In this document: positions 44,179 through 52,791 of the stretch, one piece after another
How positions within the stretch are numbered: position 1 is the first letter of the stretch
Layout of the letters: each line of letters begins with the position of its first letter
Source: Actomonas aquatica
Lineage (GTDB): Bacteria; Verrucomicrobiota; Verrucomicrobiia; Opitutales; Opitutaceae
Assembly (NCBI RefSeq): GCF_019679435.2
Contig: NZ_CP139781.1
Span: forward strand, 3,472,001-3,536,000
Direction: 5' to 3'
Length of the DNA: 64,000 nucleotides
Program-made: the position numbers and the translations under genes
The notes under the pieces: model-generated
Seen by the model: only the letters and a program-made list of their open reading frames with translations
What the model was told of the DNA's origin: nothing
Databases searched by the model: none

Positions 44179-46689
44179 GTGCCTCCGTCCGCTTCCCCTC
44201 CTCCAGCCAACTCGCCCGCGACGCCCACGCACTACCACCCTTGGCTCCTTTGTTTGGTGACCATGGTGGGCTATTGCGCCGGCGCCTCCTTCTCCGGCTA
44301 TTTCTCCATCTGGGTGGACGGCGTGTCCTACTTCTGGCTGCCGAGCGGTTTGTATCTGGGCATCCTCTTGCTCACGTCTCCCCGCCAATGGTGGATCGTG
44401 GTGGTGGGCGCCGGTCTCGGCGACCTGTGCTTCAACCGGGTGTTGTTTCCGCAGTGGTCCTGGCCCCTCTCCATGCTGCTGACGGCCCATCTAGGCAACA
44501 GTGTCTCCGCCGTATTGGGCGCCGCGCTGGTGCGGCATTTTGTGGCCCCGCGGCCGCTGCTGCGCTCATTACGCGAGTTCGCGTTGATCATCGTCCTAGG
44601 CGGCTGCGTCGCGCTCGTGCCCACCTCGGTTTCCGGCGCGTTGTTGATCAATGGATGGTCCCCAGAGATCTCCCTCCTGAGCAACATCATCGCTTGGTAT
44701 TCCAGCGACCTGCTGGGCGTCCTGCTGGTAACGCCCTTCATCCTGCTGTGGACGCAGCCCCGCACGGCCCCCGCCCGTCCTTTCACCATCGCTCAAGTGA
44801 TCGAAGGCACCGTGCTCGGCTACGGACTCATCGTGCTCACCACGGCATCCTTTCTCGTCGGCTGGCCGGAACGCACCGAGACCCTCTACGCCTCCTTCCC
44901 CTTCGTCATTTGGGCCGCCGTGCGCTTCGGTCGCCGGGGCGCCGCCGCCACCATTCTCATCGCCGCGATCATCGCCCACTGGTTCAATGCCTTCGGCTAC
45001 GGCTCCATCGGCAGCAGCGACCTCACCCCGGCCGCCAAGAGTATCGAGATGCTGCTCAGCATCGGTCTCTTCGTGCTCGTGGGCATGGTGCCCGCCATCG
45101 TCATCTCCAACGAACGTCGCGCCGAAGCCCGTGCCCGCCAGAGCGAACAACGCCGCGCTGCCGCCGTGCGCAGTTCCAACGCCGCCACCTGGGAACTGCA
45201 CCTGCCGACTCAGCAGATCGAGATTTCCGGCCGCTTCCGCAAACTCCTCGGCTTCGGCGCCGAGCCACTCCACGAACCACTCGAAACGTTCCTGCAGCGC
45301 ATGTCCACCGACGACATCAACGCCGCCCGCCGGGCGATCGGCGCCCTGCGCGACGACGCCAGCATGCCGCTCGACGTGGATGTGCGTTTCCCCGACGCCC
45401 AGCACCAGCTCCGCTGGTTCAACCTGCGTGGCGCGCTCGTGCAAAATCATCGCGGTCCGGCCACCCACCTCACGGGGTCGCTCATCGAGATCACGGAGCG
45501 CAAACAGCTCGAAGCCCGGGTCCAGCAGGCCGACAAACTCGCCGTGATCGGCCAACTCGCCGGCGGCGTCGCCCACGATTTCAACAATCTCCTCGCAGCC
45601 ATGATCATGAACATCGAGCTGCTGCAGATTAAAAACCCGCGCGGACCCATCGCAGAGTCCCTCGGCGAGTTGCACGGGCTCTCTAAACGCGCCACCCGCC
45701 TCACCGAGCAACTGCTCATGTTCGCCCGCCGCCGCTCCATGCAGCTCGAGCCCGTGGAGCTCGCCCCGCGTCTCGAAGAACTCTCGCGCCTGCTCCGTCG
45801 CCTGCTGCCCGAAAACATTGAACTGCAGATCGATTGTCCAACCGGACTCTGGATCGCCGCCGACCCGGCCATACTCGATCAGGCCTTGCTCAACCTCTGC
45901 GTAAATGCCCGCGACGCCATGCCGCGGGGCGGGCAACTCCACCTCAGCGCCACGACCATCGAAACGCGCAGCCGAGTTCAGATCAAAACCAACCAGCATA
46001 CCCCCGCCCCCCCACCATCGTCAGCGCCTCCCTCGCCCCACGTGCGACTCTCCGTCCGCGACACCGGAGTAGGCATCAGTGACGAGGATCAATCCCACTT
46101 GTTTGAACCCTTCTTCACCACCAAAGGACCCGGCAAAGGCACGGGCCTTGGGCTCGCCTCCGCCGACGGCATCGTTCACCAACACAACGGTTGGATCGAG
46201 GTCGACAGCACCCCGGGCCGCGGCACCACCTTCACCCTTTTCATCCCCACCATCCCGGCCCCCCGGTCCTCCCCCGCGACCGCCAAACCCAACTTTCCCT
46301 CCCCGCCCCGCCAGGAGGTAGTCCTCTACGTCGAAGACGAGGCCGCTGTGCGCAAAGCCACCAGCGCCATGCTTGAGGAGCTCGGCTATACCGTGATCGC
46401 CGCCCACGACGCCGACCACGCCCGCCATTGCCTCGCCGAACACCCCGGCGCCGTCCACCTGCTCTTCTCCGATATCGTCATGCCCGGTGAAACCGACGGC
46501 ATCACCCTCGGCCGCGAACTCCGCGCCGCCGATCCCGCCCTCCGCATCCTGCTCACCAGCGGCTACAGCCAACAAATCCTCGCCGGTTCCAACCTCAGCC
46601 GGGAAGGGTTCAGTTTCCTGCCCAAACCCTTCGATCGCCGGTCCCTCGCCACCGCCCTGCGCGCCGCCCTGGACGCCCCGATCGCGTAA
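44179..46689 (+). CDS. MASE1 hybrid histidine kinase
   Basis: About 836 residues from GTG 44179; an ATG at 44038 is possible but would overlap the divergent gene. A MASE1 membrane sensor with about eight segments (LCLVTMVGYCAGASFSGYFS, VSYFWLPSGLYLGILLLTSP) is followed by a PAS-type domain (ATWELHLPTQQIEISGRFRK), a histidine-kinase core with His in GGVAHDFNNLLAAM, an ATPase domain (LLNLCVNARDAMPRGG, VRDTGVGISDEDQSHLFEPF) and a receiver domain with Asp in VHLLFSDIVMPG. It is a soluble-output hybrid kinase whose partner is unknown. No separate response regulator is next to it. Confidence 0.92.
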   Translation: MPPSASPPPANSPATPTHYHPWLLCLVTMVGYCAGASFSGYFSIWVDGVSYFWLPSGLYLGILLLTSPRQWWIVVVGAGLGDLCFNRVLFPQWSWPLSMLLTAHLGNSVSAVLGAALVRHFVAPRPLLRSLREFALIIVLGGCVALVPTSVSGALLINGWSPEISLLSNIIAWYSSDLLGVLLVTPFILLWTQPRTAPARPFTIAQVIEGTVLGYGLIVLTTASFLVGWPERTETLYASFPFVIWAAVRFGRRGAAATILIAAIIAHWFNAFGYGSIGSSDLTPAAKSIEMLLSIGLFVLVGMVPAIVISNERRAEARARQSEQRRAAAVRSSNAATWELHLPTQQIEISGRFRKLLGFGAEPLHEPLETFLQRMSTDDINAARRAIGALRDDASMPLDVDVRFPDAQHQLRWFNLRGALVQNHRGPATHLTGSLIEITERKQLEARVQQADKLAVIGQLAGGVAHDFNNLLAAMIMNIELLQIKNPRGPIAESLGELHGLSKRATRLTEQLLMFARRRSMQLEPVELAPRLEELSRLLRRLLPENIELQIDCPTGLWIAADPAILDQALLNLCVNARDAMPRGGQLHLSATTIETRSRVQIKTNQHTPAPPPSSAPPSPHVRLSVRDTGVGISDEDQSHLFEPFFTTKGPGKGTGLGLASADGIVHQHNGWIEVDSTPGRGTTFTLFIPTIPAPRSSPATAKPNFPSPPRQEVVLYVEDEAAVRKATSAMLEELGYTVIAAHDADHARHCLAEHPGAVHLLFSDIVMPGETDGITLGRELRAADPALRILLTSGYSQQILAGSNLSREGFSFLPKPFDRRSLATALRAALDAPIA

Positions 46690-46798
46690 GCGAATCCCCG
46701 CTGGCGAACGCGGACGTCCCCGCCCGCGTCATCCTGCCCCTCCGCTCCGTCTTCGTGGTCAATTGCCGCCCGAAAATCAACAGTTGAGCACATGCGCA

Positions 46799-46824
46799 GT
46801 AGCGCTCCACCAACCGGAGCCTAC
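46799..46824. repeat. GTAG hairpin before the uxuA gene
   Basis: On the minus strand the order is GTAG-GCTCC-GGTTGGT-GGAGC-GCTAC, with stem bases at 46804-46808 and 46816-46820. It stands 55 bases upstream of uxuA, in the 189-base gap after the kinase gene. Confidence 0.6.
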
Positions 46825-46878
46825 GCTCCTCATTCTCCCCGCCCCGGGAATCCAAATCCCCTCCCCCTCCCTGCACCC

Positions 46879-47976
46879 ATGAAACTCGGTCTTGGCCTCT
46901 ACCGGCACATGCTCACGCCTGAAAATCTGGCCTTCGCGCGCCAAGCAGGCGCGACCCATATCGTGGGCCACATGGTGGACTACTTCCGCGGTGGCCAACA
47001 CGCCCACGCCGAAGACCAACCCACCGGCACCGATCGCGGTTGGGGCCTGGCCGGCGACCCCGACCAACTCTGGACCGTCGACGAACTCGTCGCCATCCGC
47101 CGCGACGTCGAAGCCGCCGGCCTCACCCTCGAAGCCATCGAGAACTTCGACCCCGCCCACTGGCACGACATCCTCCTCGATGGTCCGCAACGCGACCGCC
47201 ACGTGGAGAACGTGCGCACCACGATCCGCCGCCTCGGCCAGGCCGGCATCCCGATCATGGGCTACAACTTTTCGCTCGCCGGCGTCGCCGGCCGCACCAC
47301 CGGCAACTACGCCCGCGGCAGCGCTCCCGCCGTCGGCATGGAAGGTCCCTACGACCTGCCGATGACCCAAGGCATGGCGTGGAACATGATCATCGATCCC
47401 ACTGCCGACCTCGACCAACCCCTACCCCCCGTCACCCACGAGCAATTGTGGGACCGCCTCCACCGCTTCCTCGACGATGTCCTGCCGGTCGCGGAGGAGG
47501 CCGGGGTTAAACTTGCCGCCCACCCCGACGACCCGCCCATGCCGACCATCCGCGGCACGCCGCGCTTGGTCTATCAGCCGTCGATGTATCAACGCCTCAT
47601 CGACCTCAACCCGAGCCCGGCCAACACCCTCGAGTTCTGCGTCGGCTCCCTCGCCGAAATGACCGAGGGCGACGTCTACGAGGTGGTCGAAACCTACGCC
47701 CGCCAAAACCGCCTCGGCTACGTCCACCTCCGCAACGTCGTCGGCAAGGTTCCGACCTACAAAGAGTCCTTCATCGACGACGGCGACGTCGATGTGCTGC
47801 GCGTCATGCGCATCCTCCACGACTGCGGTTTCGACGGCGTCGTCATCCCCGACCACGCCCCGCAGATGTCCTGCGCCGCCCCCTGGCACGCCGGCATGGC
47901 CTACGCCCTCGGCTTCATGGCCGCCGGCCTCAAAACACTCACCGGCGCCAACGCCGCCGGAAATCCCAAATCCTAA
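46879..47976 (+). CDS. uxuA: mannonate dehydratase (UxuA-type)
   Basis: 365 residues from ATG 46879. A TIM-barrel enzyme with FARQAGATHIVGHMVDYF, IPIMGYNFSLAGVAGRT, VKLAAHPDDPPMPTIRGTPR (the HPDDPP motif is diagnostic), NTLEFCVGSLAEM, LGYVHLRNVVGKVP and SFIDDGDVDVLRVMRILHDC. UxuA removes water from D-mannonate to give 2-keto-3-deoxygluconate, the step after glucuronate/fructuronate in hexuronate use. It heads the methyl-transfer cluster. Its C-terminus is odd: the last four residues NPKS and the stop come from an AT-rich repeat (47961-47990). A broader mannonate-dehydratase-like function cannot be excluded. Confidence 0.8.
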   Translation: MKLGLGLYRHMLTPENLAFARQAGATHIVGHMVDYFRGGQHAHAEDQPTGTDRGWGLAGDPDQLWTVDELVAIRRDVEAAGLTLEAIENFDPAHWHDILLDGPQRDRHVENVRTTIRRLGQAGIPIMGYNFSLAGVAGRTTGNYARGSAPAVGMEGPYDLPMTQGMAWNMIIDPTADLDQPLPPVTHEQLWDRLHRFLDDVLPVAEEAGVKLAAHPDDPPMPTIRGTPRLVYQPSMYQRLIDLNPSPANTLEFCVGSLAEMTEGDVYEVVETYARQNRLGYVHLRNVVGKVPTYKESFIDDGDVDVLRVMRILHDCGFDGVVIPDHAPQMSCAAPWHAGMAYALGFMAAGLKTLTGANAAGNPKS

Positions 47977-47990
47977 ATCCCAAACCCCAA
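47961..47990. repeat. AAATCCTAAA-type repeat at the end of uxuA
   Basis: A 30-base stretch of AAATCCCAAATCCTAAATCC type spans the last codons and stop of uxuA. The same type is at 51111-51145 (end of the MetH-activation-like gene) and 51702-51730. Confidence 0.7.
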
Positions 47991-48007
47991 CCACCACGTT
48001 CCAGTGC

Positions 48008-48053
48008 GTAGTCGGTAGACGAAGCCATCCGTGTCCATCCGTGGTTAAAAAAA
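48008..48053. repeat. composite repeat (hairpin plus right arm) before the reactivator gene
   Basis: GTAGTCGGTAGAC (48008-48020), then GAAGCC, then ATCCGTGTCCATCCGTGG with TTAAAAAAA (48027-48053). The stem bases GTC/GAC differ from the GCC/GGC of other copies in a compensating way. The gene start follows 32 bases later. Confidence 0.75.
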
Positions 48054-48084
48054 TTCCCTGCCTCTAGGCCCATTCCCCGTCCAC

Positions 48085-49749
48085 GTGCCCCGCCTTTTGC
48101 TCAACGCCCAGCCCGTCGACGTCGCCGCTGATTCCACCGCGACGCTCTTCGACCATGCCGAACACCTCGGCATCCGCGTGCCCACGTCGTGCCGCAAACA
48201 GGGCAAGTGCCGCGAGTGTATCATGGAAATCACTACGGGCGCCGAACACCTCAGCGCGCCCGGCCCCGAGGAGCAGCATCTCACCGCCGGCTTCCGCCTC
48301 TCCTGCCGCACCCGCCTCGCCGCCGACGCTCCCGCCGATGCCGAGGTTCACGCCCACACCATGCGGCGCGGCACCCTGCGCGTCGAAAACGAAGCCTACG
48401 AACTTCCCGTCCATGCCGCCGGTTTCACGCCCGAGCCCTGCGTCACCCGCGACGGCGAACGCATCCTGCTCGACGGCGTCGAAATCGACCGGCGCCCGGT
48501 CAGCGATCCCGCTCACGGCATCGCCCTCGACATCGGCACCACCACCGTCGTGCTCCGCCTGCTCGACCTCGAGTCCGGCGCCCTCGTCGCCACCTCCTCC
48601 TTCGAGAACCCGCAACGCTTCGGCGGCTCCGATGTCATGGCGCGCATCGCCTTCGACACCGAAGACAAGACCCGCTCTCTCCAGCGCACCCTGCTCGGTT
48701 ACCTCAACCACGCCATCGCGGAACTGCCCGTGCCCGCCGACTCGATCTACGAAGTCGTCATCGCCGGCAACTCCACCATGCGGGACATGTTCTTTCGGCT
48801 CTCCGTCTACACCATCGGCCAGAGCCCCTACCAGTCGCTCACCGAACACGAGATGGCCGAGGGCAAGCGCGACTCCACCGTGCTCACCACCACGGCCAAA
48901 AAACTCGGCCTCGCCGTCCACCCGGCCGCGCGTCTCTACGGCATGCCCATCATGAGCGGCCACGTCGGCGCCGACACCGCCGCCTGCATGCTCGCCGCCG
49001 ACATCCAGCACGAGGACCGCCTCGTTGCCATCATGGACATCGGCACCAACACCGAACTCGTCCTCGGCAACAAAGACCGCGTCGTCGCCGCCTCCTGCCC
49101 CGCCGGCCCCGCCTTCGAGGGTGGCCAGATTTCCTGCGGGATGCCCGGCCTCCCCGGCGCCATCGAAAAAGTGATGATGGACGACGACGAGGAATTCACC
49201 GTCTCCGTCATCGGAGGCGAAACCGAAACGCCCGTCGGCCTCTGTGGCTCCGGCCTGGTCTCCCTGCTCAGCGAACTTGTGCGCGGCGATCGCATGAACC
49301 GCCTCGGCCGTTTCGAGTTCGACGAGGAACCCATCGAGGTTGCCCCCGGCGTCACCTTCTCCGAAGCCGACGTCAACAACCTCGCCCAGGCCAAAGGCGC
49401 CAACGTCGCCGGCCTGCAGATCATCTTCGAACACTTCGGGATCAGCGCCGACCAGCTCGACGTCTTTTACCTCGCCGGCGGCTTCGGTCGTCACCTCGAC
49501 CTCGAGGCCTCCAAACGCATCGGTCTCATCCCCGACATCCCCGACGCCAAGATCCGCCGCGTCGGCAACGCCGCCGTCGAAGGCGCCTGCATCGCCCTCC
49601 TCTCCAAAACCAAACGCACGGAACTCGAAGCCCTCGTCCGCCGCGTTGAACACTGCCGCCTCGAGACCCACCCCCACTTCTTCGACGTCTTCGTCGAAGG
49701 CTGCCAATTCGCCCCCTTCCAATCCACCCCCACCAACGAGTTTTCTTAA
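48085..49749 (+). CDS. corrinoid-protein reductive activator (RACo-like, 2Fe-2S plus ASKHA ATPase)
   Basis: 554 residues from GTG 48085. Residues 1-90 form a plant-type ferredoxin domain with Cys 36, 42, 45 and 74 (SCRKQGKCRECIM ... RLSCRTRL). From about residue 145 comes an ASKHA ATPase region (DUF4445) with HGIALDIGTTTVVLRL and VAIMDIGTNTELVLGN and a later ASCPAGPAFEGGQ segment. Such proteins use ATP to push electrons onto a corrinoid whose cobalt has been oxidised to Co(II), returning it to Co(I). This is exactly what a methyltransferase system with the corrinoid protein at 52868 requires. The stop codon is provided by the left arm of a composite repeat. Confidence 0.88.
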   Translation: MPRLLLNAQPVDVAADSTATLFDHAEHLGIRVPTSCRKQGKCRECIMEITTGAEHLSAPGPEEQHLTAGFRLSCRTRLAADAPADAEVHAHTMRRGTLRVENEAYELPVHAAGFTPEPCVTRDGERILLDGVEIDRRPVSDPAHGIALDIGTTTVVLRLLDLESGALVATSSFENPQRFGGSDVMARIAFDTEDKTRSLQRTLLGYLNHAIAELPVPADSIYEVVIAGNSTMRDMFFRLSVYTIGQSPYQSLTEHEMAEGKRDSTVLTTTAKKLGLAVHPAARLYGMPIMSGHVGADTAACMLAADIQHEDRLVAIMDIGTNTELVLGNKDRVVAASCPAGPAFEGGQISCGMPGLPGAIEKVMMDDDEEFTVSVIGGETETPVGLCGSGLVSLLSELVRGDRMNRLGRFEFDEEPIEVAPGVTFSEADVNNLAQAKGANVAGLQIIFEHFGISADQLDVFYLAGGFGRHLDLEASKRIGLIPDIPDAKIRRVGNAAVEGACIALLSKTKRTELEALVRRVEHCRLETHPHFFDVFVEGCQFAPFQSTPTNEFS

Positions 49750-49872
49750 CCACGAATGAACACGAATAGCTCCACTACCGTTTCACTTTTTTGCTCGGTT
49801 CCAGTGCGTAGCCGGTAGGCGAAGCCCTTCGTGTCCACTTGTGCGCCTCTGGCGCATTCGTGGTTAAAAAAA
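49746..49872. repeat. full composite repeat unit between reactivator and MetH-activation-like gene
   Basis: Left arm TTAACCACGAATGAACACGA (49746-49767), GTAGCCGGTAGGC at 49808-49820, then a right arm from about 49828 with the TGCGCCTCTGGCGCA mini-hairpin and TTCGTGGTTAAAAAAA. The left arm's TAA is the stop of the reactivator gene. Confidence 0.75.
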
Positions 49873-49894
49873 CCGCCCTGCCCCTCCGCCCCTT

Positions 49895-51127
49895 TTGCCC
49901 GCCCTCGCTCCAGTCCCGGAAACCCTGCTCACCGCGCTGACCATCGACGTGCCCCGCGCCGAATATCACCGCCTGCTCGGTTACCCACCCGGTCACGAAC
50001 CGGACGAACGCATCCACGCGCTCACCCAACAAACCGTCGCGTGGTATGCCACCCACGGCCAACCCTGGATCTACCTGCGCGAAGCCTCCCTCGATCTGAG
50101 CAACGACGCGCTCCACATCGACGGCACCCGCTTCAATTCGCCCAAACTGCTCGCCCACCTGCGCGACGCCGGCGCCACCCGCGTCATGCTCGCCGCCGTC
50201 GGAGCCGGCGCCGCCATCGCCACGCGCTCAAACGCCCTTTGGCAGGAAGGTAAACCCGACGAATATTTCTTTGCCGAAGTCTACGGTTCCGCCGTCGTCG
50301 AACACCTCGTGGCCTCCCTCCTCGGCCGCATCTGCGACCTCGCCGAACCCGCCGGGCTCATGGCCATCCCGCACTACAGCCCGGGCTACGCCGGCTGGGA
50401 TGTCTCCGAGCAAAACCGCCTTCACGACCTGATCCGCCAGAACCAGACCCAACCGCTGCCCGAGCCCATCGAGGTCCTCTCCAGCGGCATGATTCGGCCC
50501 AAGAAAACCCAGTTCGGCATCTTCGGTCTCATCCCGCGCACCCCGGACGCCCTCGCGACACCCGCCCTCAAGCCCTGCCAGCGTTGCGCCTTCGAGCCCT
50601 GCCAATATCGCCGCGCGCCCTACCAACACGCCCCGGTCGCCATCGCCGAGCCCAAGCCCGTGTCACCGACTCCCCAATACACCGTCGCCCGCCGCGCGCT
50701 CCGCAAATGGGCCGACCAGCGCCTCCGTCTCGACTATCACGACAACGGCACCCTCACCGCCACCTTCCGTTTCGAAGGCAGCACCTGCTCCAACATGGGC
50801 CACCCGCTCGCCTTCGACTACCGCATCAAACTCGGTCCCGCCACCGACAGTCACCGGATATTGGATACGTCCTGCGAACCGGCCCCCGGCGACACCGGCC
50901 ACACCCAGCAATGCGCCTGGCTGCGCGATCCCGAAGCCACCCAACGTCGCATCGCCGAACCGCCGCCCGTCGTCGGCCAGCCCCTCGACGCCGTGCTCTC
51001 CTGGCCCCGCGAAACCCGCCAAAGCGGCTGTTACTGCGACGCCACCTCCCGCGCCCACAAATGGGGCCTCGCCCTCGAAACCCTCCACTACGCACTGAGC
51101 GAAACTCAGCAAAATCCAAAATCCTAA
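49895..51127 (+). CDS. vitamin-B12-dependent methionine synthase activation-domain-like protein
   Basis: 410 residues, apparently from TTG 49895. The N-terminal half resembles the MetH activation domain: MLAAVGAGAAIATRSN, YGSAVVEHLVASLLG, MAIPHYSPGYAGWDVSEQNR (the Y.PGY.dW...EQ motif) and IEVLSSGMIRPKKTQFGIFG. It then has CQRCAFEPCQYRR. The C-terminal half is Cys-rich (STCSNMG, TSCEPAPGDTGHTQQC, SGCYCDATSRAHKW) and unrecognised. In MetH this domain binds S-adenosylmethionine to reactivate the corrinoid. Here a stand-alone form sits beside a RACo-like protein. The final NPKS and stop come from an AT-rich repeat. Confidence 0.72.
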   Translation: MPALAPVPETLLTALTIDVPRAEYHRLLGYPPGHEPDERIHALTQQTVAWYATHGQPWIYLREASLDLSNDALHIDGTRFNSPKLLAHLRDAGATRVMLAAVGAGAAIATRSNALWQEGKPDEYFFAEVYGSAVVEHLVASLLGRICDLAEPAGLMAIPHYSPGYAGWDVSEQNRLHDLIRQNQTQPLPEPIEVLSSGMIRPKKTQFGIFGLIPRTPDALATPALKPCQRCAFEPCQYRRAPYQHAPVAIAEPKPVSPTPQYTVARRALRKWADQRLRLDYHDNGTLTATFRFEGSTCSNMGHPLAFDYRIKLGPATDSHRILDTSCEPAPGDTGHTQQCAWLRDPEATQRRIAEPPPVVGQPLDAVLSWPRETRQSGCYCDATSRAHKWGLALETLHYALSETQQNPKS

Positions 51128-51228
51128 AACCCCAAATCCTAACCACCGGGAGGACCGACCCCGCGCCTGCAGGACGTCAGCCGAACCTACTCACTACTCG
51201 CTACCCGCTACTCAATACTTCCAACACA

Positions 51229-51564
51229 ATGATCAAACTCTGCGATATCGACCCCGCCACCGACGAGAAACTGCCCGGCAATTTCTCCGACAAGTCCGGC
51301 GTCGGCGTGCACTACGCCAGCGCCTTCATCAAACAACTCACCGTCAAACTCGACGACGGCACCAAGGTCATGTGCAAGCGCAAGGGCCTGAAGCTCATGC
51401 TCCGCATCAACAAGGCCAAAGGTGAGGGCCTGCTCCGCCGCCTCGAGCACGGTCCCGACGTGAAGAACATGCTGCACAAGGCCCTCGAAGAAGCCGCCAC
51501 CGACGCCGGCGCCCAAATCGAAATCCGCGGCAAAGAAGTCTACCTCCAACCCCCAGCTGAATAA
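51229..51564 (+). CDS. 111-residue protein of unknown function in the methyl-transfer cluster
   Basis: 111 residues from ATG 51229. The sequence (KLCDIDPATDEKLPGNFSDK, VGVHYASAFIKQLTVKLDDG, TKVMCKRKGLKLMLRINKAK) contains basic, beta-prone segments and a helical C-terminus (DVKNMLHKALEEAATDAG), ending EVYLQPPAE. No family was recognised. The G-poor leader lies directly before the ATG. Its position among corrinoid genes suggests a small accessory or binding role, but the sequence alone does not show one. Confidence 0.62.
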   Translation: MIKLCDIDPATDEKLPGNFSDKSGVGVHYASAFIKQLTVKLDDGTKVMCKRKGLKLMLRINKAKGEGLLRRLEHGPDVKNMLHKALEEAATDAGAQIEIRGKEVYLQPPAE

Positions 51565-51580
51565 TCCGTCCGTCTGCTTT

Positions 51581-51675
51581 TATAACCACAGATGAACACA
51601 GATAGACACAGATCAAAAGGCCCTGCTGTGCGTAGCCGGTAGGCGAAGCCATCCGTGTCCATCCGTGGTTAAAAA
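51581..51675. repeat. composite repeat unit before the UROD-type gene
   Basis: Left arm TATAACCACAGATGAACACA (51581-51600), GTAGCCGGTAGGC (51632-51644), right arm ATCCGTGTCCATCCGTGG then TTAAAAA (51651-51675). The left arm carries ACAGA where the right arm would pair with TCCGT, a decay of the inverted arm. Confidence 0.7.
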
Positions 51676-51735
51676 CACCGCCCTGCCACTCAGCCAGCTC
51701 ACCTAAAACCTAAATCCTAAAACCCACCTACCCCT

Positions 51736-52791
51736 ATGCGCCCCGAACAATGGGAAATCTTTAAGAAAGCCGCCCACGGCGAACGCCTCGATAACATCCC
51801 GATGGCCATGATCATCGATAGCCCCTGGATCCCGGGCTATTGCGGCGTGAAGCACATGGACTTCTTCCTCGATCCCGAGGTCTGGTTCAACTGCCACCTC
51901 AAGATCCACCAGGAGTTCCCCGACGTCATCTTCATCCCCGGTTGGTGGATGGAATACGGCATGGCCGCCGAACCCTCCGCCCTCGGCGCCAAGATCAAGT
52001 TCTGGCCAGACAACACGCCCTCCGAATACCATGGCCTCTTCCGCATCGAAGACGTCGACAAGCTGCACGAATACGAGGTCGAGGCCGACGCCTTCATGGC
52101 CATGACCCTGCATCGCATCCGCATGCAAAAGCAGCGTGTCTTCGACGCCGGTTACATCATGCCCATCGTCACCGCCCGCGGTCCGATGTGCACCGCCGGC
52201 TTCGTCCGCAACACCGCCGACTTCATGCTCGATCTGGTCGATAAGCCCGAGCACGCCCACAAGCTCCTCGACCTCTGCACCCGCCTCATCATCGACTGGC
52301 TCAAGGCCCAGGCCAAAGCCATCGGCGACTGCGTTGAAGGCATCTTCATTCTCGACGACATCGTCGGCTTCGTGAACGAGGAACACTATCAGGAGTTCTG
52401 CCACCCCTACCTCAAGCGCATCTGCGATGCCTTCCCGAAGGATTGGGTGAAGATCTATCACAACGACGCCTCCATCGAAGCCTGTATGGAGCACCTCCCC
52501 GACGTCGGCTTCAACGTGCTCAACTGGGGCAAGCAGACCGACATCGAGGACGTCAAATTCCAGATCGGCGAAGACATGACCCTCATGGGCAACGTCAACC
52601 CGCTCGAGATCGGCGTCCGCGGCACCCCCGAGGAGTGCTACGAAGCCACCATGGACGTGCTCAACAAGTCCGAAGGTGAACGCATCATCCTCTCCGTCGG
52701 CGGCGGCACCTCACCCGGCATGCCCAAGGCCAACATCGAAGCCATGCTCTCCGCCCTCAACGCCTACAACGCCGCGAGACGCGGCGAGTAG
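51736..52791 (+). CDS. uroporphyrinogen-decarboxylase-family methyltransferase
   Basis: 351 residues with the UROD fold of MtaA/MtbA/CmuA-type methyltransferases: PEQWEIFKKAAHGERLDNIP, PDVIFIPGWWMEYGMAAEPS, EGIFILDDIVGFVNEEHYQE, FCHPYLKRICDAF, VNPLEIGVRGTPEE and RIILSVGGGTSPGMPKANIE. It has no signal peptide. Enzymes of this family move methyl groups between substrates or cofactors and a corrinoid protein, and the next gene encodes one. The H-x-C zinc motif of MtaA is not kept: His242 is followed by Asn-Asp (YHNDASIEAC), and the later Cys is replaced in VGGGTSPG. Its role may be the substrate methyltransferase of the system (inference). Confidence 0.88.
   Translation: MRPEQWEIFKKAAHGERLDNIPMAMIIDSPWIPGYCGVKHMDFFLDPEVWFNCHLKIHQEFPDVIFIPGWWMEYGMAAEPSALGAKIKFWPDNTPSEYHGLFRIEDVDKLHEYEVEADAFMAMTLHRIRMQKQRVFDAGYIMPIVTARGPMCTAGFVRNTADFMLDLVDKPEHAHKLLDLCTRLIIDWLKAQAKAIGDCVEGIFILDDIVGFVNEEHYQEFCHPYLKRICDAFPKDWVKIYHNDASIEACMEHLPDVGFNVLNWGKQTDIEDVKFQIGEDMTLMGNVNPLEIGVRGTPEECYEATMDVLNKSEGERIILSVGGGTSPGMPKANIEAMLSALNAYNAARRGE

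Noticed and set aside
46690..48085. Cobalamin riboswitch upstream of the corrinoid genes
   Set aside because: I looked for the B12-box and the expected multi-stem leader before uxuA and the reactivator gene; only short repeats were seen.
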